This document shows, piece after piece, positions 10,601-21,893 of a DNA stretch of 64,000 nucleotides (positions within the stretch are counted from its first letter, which is position 1; each line of letters starts with the position of its first letter). This DNA is from Mucor racemosus (Eukaryota > Mucoromycota > Mucoromycetes > Mucorales > Mucoraceae), in assembly GCA_027405735.1 (NCBI GenBank), contig JAPEHQ010000004.1:2418001-2482000 (forward strand). The letters are read 5' to 3'. The notes under the pieces were generated by a model. That model had not been told where the DNA came from, searched no databases, and saw nothing but the letters and a program-made list of their open reading frames with translations. The translations under genes and the position numbers were made by a program.

Positions 10601-11278
10601 TTAACAGAAAGTAACGGTATAACCACTAGCAGGAGAACAAGCGTACATGGAAGTAGAGTCATCATGAGGATAAGTATAGACATTGGGACAAGAAGCCTTG
10701 ACGGCAGTAGCGAAACTGTTGGTACTGCAGTCGCCACGACCAGCGGCGGAACCAATACAACAGTATTCATCAGTACCATAAGCAGCACAAGCAGATTTAC
10801 AAGCAATGACATTACCACTGGCATCCTTTTGTTGAAATTCAGAGGGACAGCTAGGCAAAGAAGAACAAGCAGGGGCACCACAATCATAACCACTGGCAGT
10901 ACCGCTGTTGGGAGCAATAGAAATGGGCAAATTGAAACCATCTACAAAGGAAACATCATAGTAATCTTTACCAGCAGCACCAGATAAAAGGAATTCAGCG
11001 AGAGAAGCGGGAGCACCAGATTGACAATCGCTTGAACCAGAACAACCTTCTCTAGCCCAAATACGGCCACCCCAGGTGGAATCAACATTGACTGAAGTTG
11101 AGCTGCCAGCAGCTACGGAGGTTGATTTAGCATTACCAACAGTATTGGTTAATTGATTAACTTGGATAGAATTAGAACAACTATTCTTGACAGTAATGGT
11201 GACACTTGAAGTAGGTGCAGCAAGGACAGCGGTGCTCATGCCAGCAAGAGCAGAAATAAGGGTAATAAGTTTGACCAT
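10601..11278 (-). CDS. Secreted thaumatin-like protein
   Basis: A single exon of 225 residues. A signal peptide (about residues 1-20, MVKLITLISALAGMSTAVLA) is followed by a thaumatin/PR-5 fold. The acidic-cleft residues of the family are present: Arg in GRIWAREGC, Glu in SLAEFLL, two Asp in DYYDVSFVDGFN, and Asp in GYDCGAPAC. The many cysteines in the second half fit the disulfide-rich domain. Family members bind or cut beta-1,3-glucan, so a role in wall remodelling outside the cell is likely; activity is inference. A TATAAAAG box lies about 70 bp upstream of the ATG. No intron was seen, unlike most neighbours. The coding sequence is richer in GC than its surroundings, consistent with strong expression. 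Confidence 0.92.
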   Translation of the reverse strand: MVKLITLISALAGMSTAVLAAPTSSVTITVKNSCSNSIQVNQLTNTVGNAKSTSVAAGSSTSVNVDSTWGGRIWAREGCSGSSDCQSGAPASLAEFLLSGAAGKDYYDVSFVDGFNLPISIAPNSGTASGYDCGAPACSSLPSCPSEFQQKDASGNVIACKSACAAYGTDEYCCIGSAAGRGDCSTNSFATAVKASCPNVYTYPHDDSTSMYACSPASGYTVTFC

Positions 11279-11346
11279 TGTATATATGTAAGAGAAAGAG
11301 ATGTTGTTAATAATAATTTTTTCTCAAATCTGGATTTACGGATCCT

Positions 11347-11354
11347 CTTTTATA
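11347..11354 (-). promoter_or_regulatory. TATA box of the thaumatin-like gene
   Basis: TATAAAAG on the minus strand, 69 bp upstream of the start codon and oriented toward it. Confidence 0.6.
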
Positions 11355-12398
11355 GAGATTTGGCAAGTGAAACATATCAAGAATACTAAATACTACGGTT
11401 CCCTTCATCTTTTCCAGAGAAAGATTTTTTTGTGATTAACAATTCGCCATGTTCCTGAACAGATCTATTTTGGTTTGCTAGCTTTCAGATTGGTAAAATG
11501 GAATGAGCAACTCGATAAATAAATCTAGAACCTTTTACGTATTTAATCTTGGCGGGAAATAATTATTTGTTATGTTTTATAAAATTTAAATGTGCAGATC
11601 TTATTTGTTTGTTGTCAAATTCGTAGTGAATTATCTATAAACGTAGCCAGTTAAAGTTTTTTTCATACAATTTAATGCTGTCATTTTCAAATTTTCAAGG
11701 GCACATTTAGTGCCTTGAATTTTTTATTATAGAAACCGGACCAACCATTATTTCTTTAAAAAGATTAGTGGAGGATCATGTAAGATTTACCTCCCTCCTA
11801 GAGCGTTTTCGGCTATTCTTTACGGTGTTCAATTGATTTAACTTGTGATGTCTTGAATATATTTATTATCAGGAGTTTTTGAGTCATCTTGGCTTTTTTC
11901 AATTGCACGAGACGTAGATATATAGTAAGAAGGGGAGGAGGTAGAAATTGAAACAATATTTGATATCATAATATTTGACTAATTCGTTATACATTTACAT
12001 AATGCAAATCTCCTCTCAGTGTAATTGCTGCGGTTATTGTTGCAAATGAAATGTTGTACACAATTGTAGCATTTTGAATAAAGTTAAAATTGCATAAAAA
12101 AAGTGCCTGCATTTTTCTGTTTAGTATCTTCACAATAGATCAATCTTTTTCAGTATTTGGCATGAATGTCTATATACATACATAGAAACCGGAATAAAAA
12201 GAGGGTCTTTTTTATGCTACAGTATGCTCGATTACACTCCTTTAAAGTGTTTCTCCTAAAAATAAGAATTCCTTTTAAACTGGTTGTGTGGAGAAAGAGA
12301 AATATCTTGATATTCATTCCTTTTCTTTCTTTTCTTGATTCTTTTCATTATTTATTTATTCATACTATTTACACATTTATAATATTTTATAAGCACAC
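11355..12398. other. Divergent intergenic region
   Basis: Separates the minus-strand thaumatin-like gene from the plus-strand scaffold gene, so it should hold both promoters. No coding frame is supported. Pyrimidine-rich sequence (CCTTTTCTTTCTTTTCTTG, about 12320) just before the scaffold ATG looks like its 5' UTR. Confidence 0.55.
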
Positions 12399-14983
12399 AT
12401 GGCTGCGCTAGAGACAGTTTATGCAGTTCACAATTTTGAAGCTGAAAATGATGATGAGCTAACATTTCAAATTGGAGAAAAAGTCTTGATAATTCAAAAA
12501 GACGATGGTTTCGGTGATGGATGGTGGAAGGTATATATTAAACATTCAATATAAAACATGGGATTAACATGTAAACACAAGGGCGAGAATATGAGAGGTG
12601 AAGTAGGTTTATTTCCAATGAATTACATTACATTTCAACAACCTCATCAGCAGATCATTGAGCTCCCTACACCTTCAACCTCTGACTCAACTAATACTAC
12701 ATCTACAACAGCTAAAAAACCAATTCATATTGATACAAATTTATTAGATGGTGAAATCAGTGAATCACCATCTGTCAGATCATCATATTCTTTCACATGT
12801 CCAATTTCATCTTCTACTACAGGACCAACATTATCAACATACTCAAATGGCGGAGCAGCAATACGAAGATTAATCATCAATACCTTGTTTTTGCCCTCAT
12901 TAAGATCTACTACACCCGAAGAATGGGATATGGATCAAGTTGAAATTTGGCTTAATGCAATGAGTTTTGGTAGCATAGCTACAAATTTTAAATGTATGTA
13001 TAAAAGGCACTTTTTTCTACTCCTATAAAGCAAACCAAAAAGTATTAAATTATTGTATTTTACACACACACACACACACAGTACAAGAAATTACAGGAGA
13101 CATTTTATTAGAATTAAATATGAATTCTTTAAAAGAATTAGATATTCCTACTTTTGGTAAAAGATTCAAACTTCATACTGCTATCAATGCACTTCGAGAA
13201 GAATGTGGTTATCAACCTACAAATAGGATGTCAATCACATCATCTATATATTCAACCGATTCTCGATTTATTCAGCAGAAAAGCCCTAGCAGTTCTTCAA
13301 CATCTCCGAGCTCTGCAAGGTATCCAAACCCGATCTATACCAGAAATTCTGCCAGCTATCATTCAAATATAGTAACATTGGAGAAACATCATAAACGTAG
13401 AACAAGCCATCAAAGTAGTAGCAACGAAGGTTAGTCATTACAATTCGTTTGTTGTCATTGTATTAACAAGTAAAACTACATAGATCACGTGCCTCCTCAA
13501 GTACTATCTCCTGTGTCTCCTGTATCCAATTATGATATCATGGAAGCTAATAGTCAAAATGTAAGTGATTATAGGTACAATACACATAAACATCAATGAT
13601 AAATAATTCGTATACATGTATAGTACGAAAGAGATCAAAAGCTACATGTCTCTCCTAGTAAAAAGTAAGTTTTGAGCGTTGATAAATAATGTTTTTTTTT
13701 GTTTAATTTTGTTTTTATTATTAGAGATATGGCCTTGATCCAACAAGTTCAAAAGCGACAAACTGTATTGCCCATGGCTCATCGCAGTTCAATGGAAATT
13801 TACTCTACACGAACCACGGACGAGAATGGTGCTGTTACACCTGACATGGAAGGCTGGCTCTATAAACAAGGATGTAAATATAAAAAATGGAACAAGCGAT
13901 GGTTTGTTCTCAAAGGAGCCAATTTGTTTTATTTCAAGAGCCCCAAAGATGTTCGCATGAAGGGCATTATCAATTTGAGAGGTTACAAAGTTGTTCCTGA
14001 TGAAACTATTCAGCCAGGAAAATACTCTTTCAAAGCACAACATGAAGAAGAACGTACATTTTACTTTTATACCGATCTTGATACGAGTATGAAATCGTGG
14101 ATTTCAAGTTTAATGAAGGCAACCATTTCTCGCGATTTCACTGCTCCTGTTTTAAGCTCAAGCATGATTCCTACAGTCTCATTGGATGTAGCACGTCGAA
14201 TGAGACCGAGACCTCCTTCTGTTTTATTGTATAGAAAAGATAATAGTGCAAATTTATCTCCTCGTTCTTATGAAGCAAGCTATGGGTACCAAACTCCCAT
14301 TTCAGAGAAAAGCCCTTCTATGACTCAAAGTACATCAACTACTAATAACACTAGCGAAGAAGGAGAATCATCTGTAAGTACAAAGGAAGAAAGATTAAAT
14401 CAAGATTCCGGCTTTGATAGCAATGATCAAGAGGAGGAAGAAGAAATGGAGGAGGAGCAAGAAACAGCGGAAAACCAAATGATCACTGAAACCCACACAC
14501 TAGAAATTGACTATGAGGATGATGATGATGAAGGGCACCTTTCTAGCGAAGAATTTCAAGAAGAACATGTTGAGTCAACTTGTTGGACATCAGTGGAATA
14601 CATCCAATGGGTGAATACTATTACTAGTTCAATCAAGATTAACGAATTACGTGAGCTAAGACAAGGCGATGTTCTTATTGAAATATTGGAAGAATTGAGT
14701 GGAAAAGCAGTGAAACAATTACCTCCTTCAACAGTTGGATCAGTTAGTATGTTGATGCTGGATAATATTGTAGCCGTTTTTAAATTTATGAGCATGGAAG
14801 GTATTGAAGTTGATAACCAATTTGCTATTAAAGGTCAGTAATTAGAGGTCAAAGAAAAAAATTTATTGATCAAAAATTGATAATTGTTAAATAGACATCT
14901 TTGGTGGAAATGAAGAAAAGATAATGCTCATGTTGCAATCCATTTTGAATTGGTCCATCAGGCTAAATGAAATTACCATTTAA
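12399..14983 (+). CDS. BOI1: Boi/Pob1-type polarity scaffold with SH3, SAM, PH and an added CH domain
   Basis: Seven exons: 12399-12530, 12582-12993, 13082-13429, 13484-13560, 13624-13664, 13725-14833 and 14895-14983, giving 735 residues. An SH3 domain occupies about 1-64 (ALETVYAVHNFEAENDDELT, then GDGWWK and GLFPMNYI). A SAM domain is at about 154-222 (WDMDQVEIWLNAM to FGKRFKLHTAINAL). A PH domain is at about 378-475 (EGWLYKQGCKYKKWNKRWFV). A very acidic linker follows. A calponin-homology-like domain closes the protein at about 620-733 (EYIQWVNTI, RQGDVLIEILEELSGK, LDNIVAVFKFM, DIFGGNEEKIMLML). SH3-SAM-PH matches yeast Boi1/Boi2 and fission yeast Pob1. Those proteins link Cdc42, formin and exocyst at growth sites and bind membrane phosphoinositide through PH. 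The CH domain is not part of those proteins as I know them and could add actin or signalling contacts. Confidence 0.9.
13062..13080. repeat. (AC)n microsatellite ending at a 3' splice site
   Basis: A run of AC dinucleotides directly abuts the AG acceptor of intron 2 of the SH3-SAM-PH-CH gene, so the last bases of the intron are the microsatellite itself. Confidence 0.8.
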
Positions 14984-17673
14984 TAATTTGTAATAATACC
15001 CTCTCCCACATTTTCCTCCTTTCTGTTTAATATAAAACTACAGCAGCGCTGGTTTTATTTATAGTAACCACTAATATCTTATATCCCATATCTATCAAAC
15101 CATCTAGTTTATTCACTAATTAAAAAATTTTTCATTTAAATTTTGTTATAATAATAATATAATCAATTCAGTAATAGGATCAGAAAGGTATTTCTACCAG
15201 GGCGCGTTGTAATCAACTGACGAATTCATCCGAATACCCGATTTCATCATCTGAAAAATATAAATGTTGCAGTGCCGTAGCATCTGCTAACAGATCATTT
15301 TCCTACTGATTGGTAAAGAAGAAGAAATATTTTACACATTTTGAAACCTTTTTTATAGCCATTTTTCAGAGCAGTCATTGTGATAAATCAAGGGACCCCC
15401 CTCCCCATCTCATCCCATCAAAAATTTTTCGCTTAAAAGTCAATTGGTACCACAATTCGGGTCTATTGATTTCATTTATTGACCATGAATTTACACAGTC
15501 TTGGCAAAATTTTCTTTAACATTATGGTACAATCACTAGTAAAAAACTTTTTTGAGTAATTTTTGGATAAAAAGAAATTGTTTTTGTAACCAAAGACTGA
15601 TATGAGTTGATTCGCTAACACCATTTAGCTTGCGGGCAATGAGTGGAGTTTGATAGTAACCTCTCTATATTTTTTTTTTGTAATGAAATTTGAATGAAAA
15701 ATGAAAAACTAATGTTTATAAAAAGTGCTAATTTTTAAAGAATTTAAACGACATAATTTATTAAGGTATGTTATTTGCCAAAATCCGCTGGGTACTACTC
15801 TTTCTCATCAAATTTATTTTTCCTGATGTTGATTTGTAAAATGTTGAACTCTTTAACCTTTATAATCCATATAGGTGTAACTAAATCAACTCTAGCGCGA
15901 TAATTAGAACGCAAGACTATATTGCCATCAAATAAACTACCACACAGTATCAATAGATATAAATATTTACAGTAATAACCTTGCATTAAGTTAGTACAGC
16001 ATCGTAAATTCTTGAAGAAGTTTTCAAATATTGTGAAATCTCTTATTTTTAAGACTTACAAGGCTTATAAATGGAATATTAATTTCAAAAATTATTCTTG
16101 TCCAGGTCATTAATTTTGGCACTTTTCGATTTTTTGCGTCTACTTCTGCAAATTTAGAGTCAATTATACTACCGATTATAAAAATAAAAAATACCCATAT
16201 ATACACAATTTGGCGCTCTATTTGCTCAGTTAAAAATAAAAAACATTTTCATTACAAAATATTACATGAAAATCCTTTAACTAAAAAACCGTTTTTGGGG
16301 CAAAAGTACAAATTTTCATTACTTAACTTTTGATATGAAGCTTCTATAAAGTGCGCATTAGTTATAACTACAACTTTCTCTCACAATGTGGTATATTTAA
16401 ACGTTGATTTTGGTATCAAAATTTGATTTTTCTGTTTTTTGATCAAAATCATGAGTGTTGGTAAGGATTAAATGAGCCCCAAAAATGTCCGCTACAAAAA
16501 CTGAATTTTCAGACTGCATGCAGTTAAATATAAGAAAAGTCGAAAGAAAAAACTTTTTATTTAAAAACTTGGATATATTACCTGTATAAATTTTGATTTT
16601 AAACATATAATTTCTCTTGTTATAGCAGCAGCTTTACAACGCCTAATGGAAATCAAATACGGCTTGCATAAATCTTGTAAAACTCAAGTATAACGAGCGG
16701 GTCAATACTACTACGCGGTGTACAGTTCGTGCTGCCGCAGGTTTGTTTTACTTAATTATAAAAAGCTTTTCATCGTACTGTACCGATGGGTAGCATAATA
16801 TTTAGTGATAATGCAAAGACAAGTTACTGAATAAGTGTATTGACTTTTTTTTTGTATATTCTTGTTCTCTCTTCTTTAATTCTATTGCCCTCCTCTTTGT
16901 TTGGGTGTGCGTTATCTTGTATGGTTCCTTTTTTTTATTTAAATTATTGTATTTATTTTGACTTTGAGATACAACCATATGATTTTAAAAATAAAGTAAT
17001 AATGTATACAAATATCAAAACTAATAGTTTTTCTCTTTTTTTTTTCATTTCGATTTTATATAAACCTTTCTTGTTACCGATGATGATGATGATCTAGATG
17101 CAGACACCATAAAGAGTTTAGACATTGCAGTGCCGTCGCATGCAATGAACATCCAATAAAGCTGAATTTGCTTATTGATCGTGACTAACCGTAACAATCA
17201 GCACTTGCAATAATGAAGCTTTAATTTTATTCTTTAATAAACAACGGCTACTGGAACCGTCATTTTGTTGCAATGAGAACAATTTCTCGATATAGTGAAC
17301 GAAACTCCCAACACTACACATTACATCGACGATTTCTTTTTTAAAGTTTAAGCAACTAAACTTTTTTGAGTTTGGAATATAAAACACTCTGTAACACACT
17401 TTCATGTATAACGACATGGACACAAAAAGTAAAGATACAGATCATATGAAGCGTAGATATGTGCATTTTTATTTTCTCACATTATCTTGAATGTTTGTTG
17501 ATAACAGAAAGAAAAAAGTACCTGGAAATTTCCAATGCAATTCAAGGGACGCGAACAAATCAAAATACAAAACGGAATGGAACTGAAATCCCATGATATA
17601 AGATGTTTATTATATTTACATAGTAAAAAAAGATTATTTACAGCAGGCATTACAAGAGGTATATACTATATAA
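14984..17673. other. Gene-poor AT-rich region
   Basis: No gene supported. Frames at 15310-15519, 16397-16606 and 16840-17097 are short, Phe/Ile/Lys-rich and without motifs. A GC-richer patch (about 16640-16745) has no recognisable tRNA or repeat signature. GCAGTGCCGT occurs twice (about 15270 and 17127), which may mark small repeat remnants. Confidence 0.5.
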
Positions 17674-17952
17674 TTATTCCATGGGATTGGTTTTGCCATC
17701 TTGAGGCCGTTTTTCTCTTTTACTTTCTCTTCTGCTTTGTAATGTATCATGTAAATTCTTTCTAATACTTGTACTAATTCTTCTACAAATAGATGAAGAT
17801 CTACCGTAAAGGCTTGTAGGAGATGATTTTGGATAGGTATTAGAGATCATTGTGGTTGCCATGGAAACGTTGTCATTATCATCTACAGACATGATGGTTT
17901 TTTGATCTTGGACTAACATGTAGTCATTTTTATTATGATATTGTTGAAGCAT
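17674..17952 (-). CDS. Small basic protein of unknown function
   Basis: A 92-residue ATG-initiated frame. The N-terminal half is polar (MLQQYHNKNDYMLVQDQKT, then SVDDNDNVSMATTM). The C-terminal half is Ser/Arg/Lys-rich (SSSICRRISTSIRKNL, then RESKREKR). The balanced composition and clustered charges look like a real protein rather than chance. There are no membrane segments and no recognisable domain. It lies 251 bp downstream of the kinesin gene, same strand. It may be a regulated or phosphorylated small protein; that is only a guess from composition. Confidence 0.4.
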   Translation of the reverse strand: MLQQYHNKNDYMLVQDQKTIMSVDDNDNVSMATTMISNTYPKSSPTSLYGRSSSICRRISTSIRKNLHDTLQSRRESKREKRPQDGKTNPME

Positions 17953-18203
17953 TTTGTTTTGATAAGAATAATTAAGAAGAAAAATGTTTGTAAATTAAAA
18001 ATGATCAGCTTAAATACACTTTTTTTTTTGCTATTGAGGCGGAGAAGATGAATGAATAATGATATGTAACAATTTAGTAAATAAAGAAAGTGCTTTTGTT
18101 TTTTCTATAAAGTATTTGTTGTAAACTGACGTAATTTACATGGATCTTAACTTTCTATAAAATAGTTTAGATATAATGATTAATATCTTTATAAAACAAT
18201 ATT

Positions 18204-21200
18204 TTACCTTCTTTTCTTGTTCTTTAATGGTGATGATGGTGGTAATAATATGGCTGTCAAAGCATCATCGTGCTCTCCGTTTGAATCCTGTTCATTGGTA
18301 TTACTTTGTGATACAATAGCGCCAAGAATTGGACTAAACATTTCCAATTCAGGGTCTGCAATTGCTGGTGGTGGTGTGGTTGTTAATAATTCTTCTTGTT
18401 CTTCAAGTTCTTTTTCCTCAACCACTGACTCAGCATTGGCATTTGTATTATCAGTTATTGTTGTTGCCATGGCATGGATATTGCTTTGTCGTCTAGCCTT
18501 TTCAAAAGCCTCTTTTAATCTACGATGTCCTTCCTGCATCAACTTTTGTTTCTGCTTCAACTTTCCATTCTCATCTTGTAATGTACTCAAAGCACTACGC
18601 ATTTCAGTAATTAATTCTTCTTCTCTACCCGCATTGACACTTAATACAATCATTGATTCTCGGCCTGTCTTTTTTGGGGCTAAAATGGGTATTGAAAGTT
18701 GTGCATAATGTTTGAATAATGTTCGAGATCGATCAAGGATTTTGTATGGATCATTGGTGAATTTTCTTTGTGTAATGAGTTTCATTAATTTACCCATATT
18801 TGTTTCCTTTTTAACCAATGAAAGTTTTTAGCAAAAAGCTCATCGGAACCAACAATTATTACTTACCTTGACAAGATCAAATGTAACATTTTGAAATCGT
18901 TCAATGTCACCCATTATAATATCAGCATCATGAGAGTACTACAATATTAGGATTAGGATTAGGATTAGGGTTAGGGTTAGGGTTAGGATTAAGATGCTAT
19001 AATTGTAAACTAACCTCCTCGCCTCGAAATATACTACGTCTCAATCTCTTTCTTAAATCCAGGAAATTTTCAAATATTTCTTGTTTTTTAGGTTTCGCTT
19101 GATTACCAAAATGCTGACCATCGTTTTCTTTTGGTAGTTGTACAGGTTGTTCTATTGCAATAGGCTCATGGCTAATAATGTTATTAGATGTTTGTGATAT
19201 CAATGTGCGAATCCTATCATCTTTTTCTTTTATAATTGAATTCAATTGATATAAATCGTCTTTATGCGTTTGTTTGTCTCTTTCTAACTCTGCAATCTAG
19301 ATTGTTTATGTTGAGCATTATAGTCAAAAAAAGTTTAATTTAAAATATAGAAATATTACCTTTTCTAGTAAACTATGTTTCGTTGCTTCTTGCTCATTCA
19401 AATGTATGCATAGTTTATCTATTTCAGTCGATAATTGATTTTGTTTATCTTGAAGCTATATCATAATATAATTAATTAAATTTACAAATACTTTGATACA
19501 ATTGAATTAAACCTTTAATATATCTATACAGAATTGATTAGAAACTGTCTCTTTTTATGTAAAATTCAAGTTACCTTGGTCATCGCCTTGATTTTGTACT
19601 AGATCTTTTATTTGTGCATCTGTTTGATCGGTCTAGAACGTTGTTCAACATTTTATGCCAAATGGAAATTTTTGTCTTACCTCTTTTTTCAAAAACGTCA
19701 TGTAAATGTCTTCCATTCTTTTCAGTTCAATCTCGGTTTCTTTTGTAACTTGTTGACGAATATCTGATTCCATCGTAGCACATCTTGTTTCTGCTTCAAT
19801 CCACTAAAACAAATACTAAGCAAATAGACTCTACATTGATTTTGTATAAATTTATTACCTTGTTACGCAACTCATCTAATTGTGAAATTAAATTATCAAC
19901 AAATGGGTCCTCAGTGTCTTCATCATCATCGTCGTCTTCTTCTTCCTCCCCCTCCCCCTCCTCATCATCATCAGCTGCTGCTTTGACATATTTATCAATA
20001 TCCATTTTGTCATCTTCGGGTTCTTCAATATCATCATCATCATTCATAAGCGAATCAATGCCATGATAAACTTTATTTCTACGACGTTTCTTGGCTGAAC
20101 CTGACATATCTCCCAACTCCAATTTGGGATGTACACGGCGCCAAGTAGCTACATCTTTTGCAACCGCCGCAAACTTCATAACATGACTATTCTCATCAAA
20201 CCCTGTATCAAATGGATTCACATTTACTATCATTACTGCTTTACCATCTCCCTCGAATGAGCTTTTGAATAATTCTGTTAATTTACTATGACGATAAGGT
20301 ACCATTGCAGTTTTCTAGTGTACTTGATATTAGTAAATAATGTGCATAATTTTATAAAAATACATACTTTGCCAATAGTACTTTTCAATTGATTCAATCT
20401 CAAAGTTTCCATACATTGACCAAGTACCATAAGTGATTTGTTAATATTTCCTGCTTCTTTTAATCTTTGCCCTGAATTTAATGTATTACGATATCTTTCG
20501 GAGCCAGCCAAGTCGACAATAGAAAGCTTTGATACTGTAGCGTAAACTGGATCCTCCAACACATAATTGTTTTCAATAATGGGTACTCGTACAATTCTAA
20601 TAGTGAAAATACTATGGCTTCGACTACTTGTATGGTTGGTAATGGTTGAATATTCTGCTCTATTTCGTTGACCTTCGAATAAAATAGCATAGGCTTCCTG
20701 AATTGTCTTTACCTTGACTTCCTTGAGCCCAGCAATATACTTGTGGCCACTGCTGTACTCATATTTCAATGATAATGCCTTGCGTTTTTTGAGACGATCA
20801 GGTGGTAACAATAAATCATATATCTTTTCTGTATAAATTTCTGCAAATGAGACCCAAATACCATATTCGTAATGTTGATCAATGGCAATCGTTGTATTAT
20901 CTCGATTCACAGGTAACCCCGATTCCCAAACATCATCTTGTTGCTGCTGTAAAGTAGTATGACGATGAGCAGTATTAGGAGTATGTTGAAAAATATCTCG
21001 GCTTTCATCAACTGGATCAATGTATTTCTGTACAAGACTATGCATACAAGGTCGAACTTGAATATCACTCTTGTAATCCTCGATGCTGTTGAAAATTACG
21101 TCCAATGTACGAGGAAGAATACCGGGATTTTGTTTGGTGCCCATGATGGAAAATGTTTTACCAGAGTTGGTGACACCGTACGCAAAGATCAATGCATTTT

Positions 21201-21893
21201 CGCCGCAAAGAACATCATGGATCAATGGTAGTGTTGTTTTATTGAAAAATTCTTGCTGTGAAACTGTATCTGTAAAAATTTTTGAGAATTTGTATCTTTC
21301 AGGTGCTCTGTTTCTAGTACGATAAGCATTCGACTCCTATAAACATTTGTTAGTTTTGTGATAAATCATAAATTTCGTAACAAGAAACAAAACCTCAGGC
21401 GGGGTCATGGATATTTCCAAATCGTCTACAATATCTAGATAGGGCTCTGTTGAATCTAACTCATAACTAGCCGAATGAGGTCGAATTCTCAAATAGGCCT
21501 ACGTATACAAATAAATTGTTAATCATCTTGGAACAGTGAACGAATATGTTGCCTCTAATCACCTTAATAGGTTCTTTTTCAGGATTATAGGCAAAGAAAC
21601 TATTATGTCCTCTACTTGGCTGTTGACGTTGTTCGCGAGCAAGAGAAACAAAATCTGGTACTCTTGGTGGTTTAAATGTGGGTCTCGATTGACTGGAAAT
21701 ACGATTTGGAGTTGTGTTGAAACTTCTGTTTGGTGTTCTGTTTCTAGTAGGTGTTCTCTGGGGTGTACCACCAATTATCCCTCTTGTTGGAGTTCGTGGT
21801 GTTCTTGGTGTGAGACTTTGATTGGCACTATTGATTAAATCAATTAAATTAATAAATAATGCTAGTATACGAAATATATACTTACCTAAACAT
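18204..21893 (-). CDS. Kinesin-6 family motor (KIF20/KIF23/Klp9 type)
   Basis: An ATP-driven plus-end microtubule motor, expected on the spindle midzone. Exons: 21886-21893, 21563-21827, 21394-21498, 20368-21336, 19859-20314, 19681-19803, an uncertain pair between about 19535 and 19632, 19360-19455, 19015-19296, 18867-18938 and 18204-18806, about 1,020 residues. A Ser/Thr/Pro-rich head (TPRTPRTPTRG repeats) precedes the motor, which opens with PIKAYLRIRPHS. It then shows the P-loop GVTNSGKT, switch I NHTSSRSH, switch II DLAGSER and EAGNINKSLMVLGQC. The end of the motor (VNPFDTGFDENSHVMKFAAV) and the long insert after RPCMHSLVQ point to kinesin-6. An acidic stretch and coiled-coil follow, with a Lys/Arg-rich C-terminus. 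The first coding exon is only 8 nt. One intron contains telomere-type repeats. Confidence 0.9.
18947..18988. repeat. Interstitial telomere-type repeats inside a kinesin intron
   Basis: Seven tandem hexamers on the plus strand: three TTAGGA, three TTAGGG, one TTAGGA. They fill more than half of the 76-bp intron at 18939-19014. On the coding strand they read CCCTAA, so they offer repeated CTAAC/CTAAT branch-point-like motifs just upstream of the acceptor. Confidence 0.9.

Noticed and set aside
10664..10987. Plus-strand frame opposite the thaumatin-like gene
   Set aside because: A Ser/Thr-rich shadow of the thaumatin-like coding sequence with no independent support.
16840..17097. 85-codon hydrophobic frame
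   Set aside because: Phe/Leu/Ile-rich, ends in poly-Met from a GAT repeat, no conserved motif.
19785..20066. Poly-Ser plus-strand frame
   Set aside because: Antisense of the acidic Asp/Glu tract of the kinesin; not a gene.
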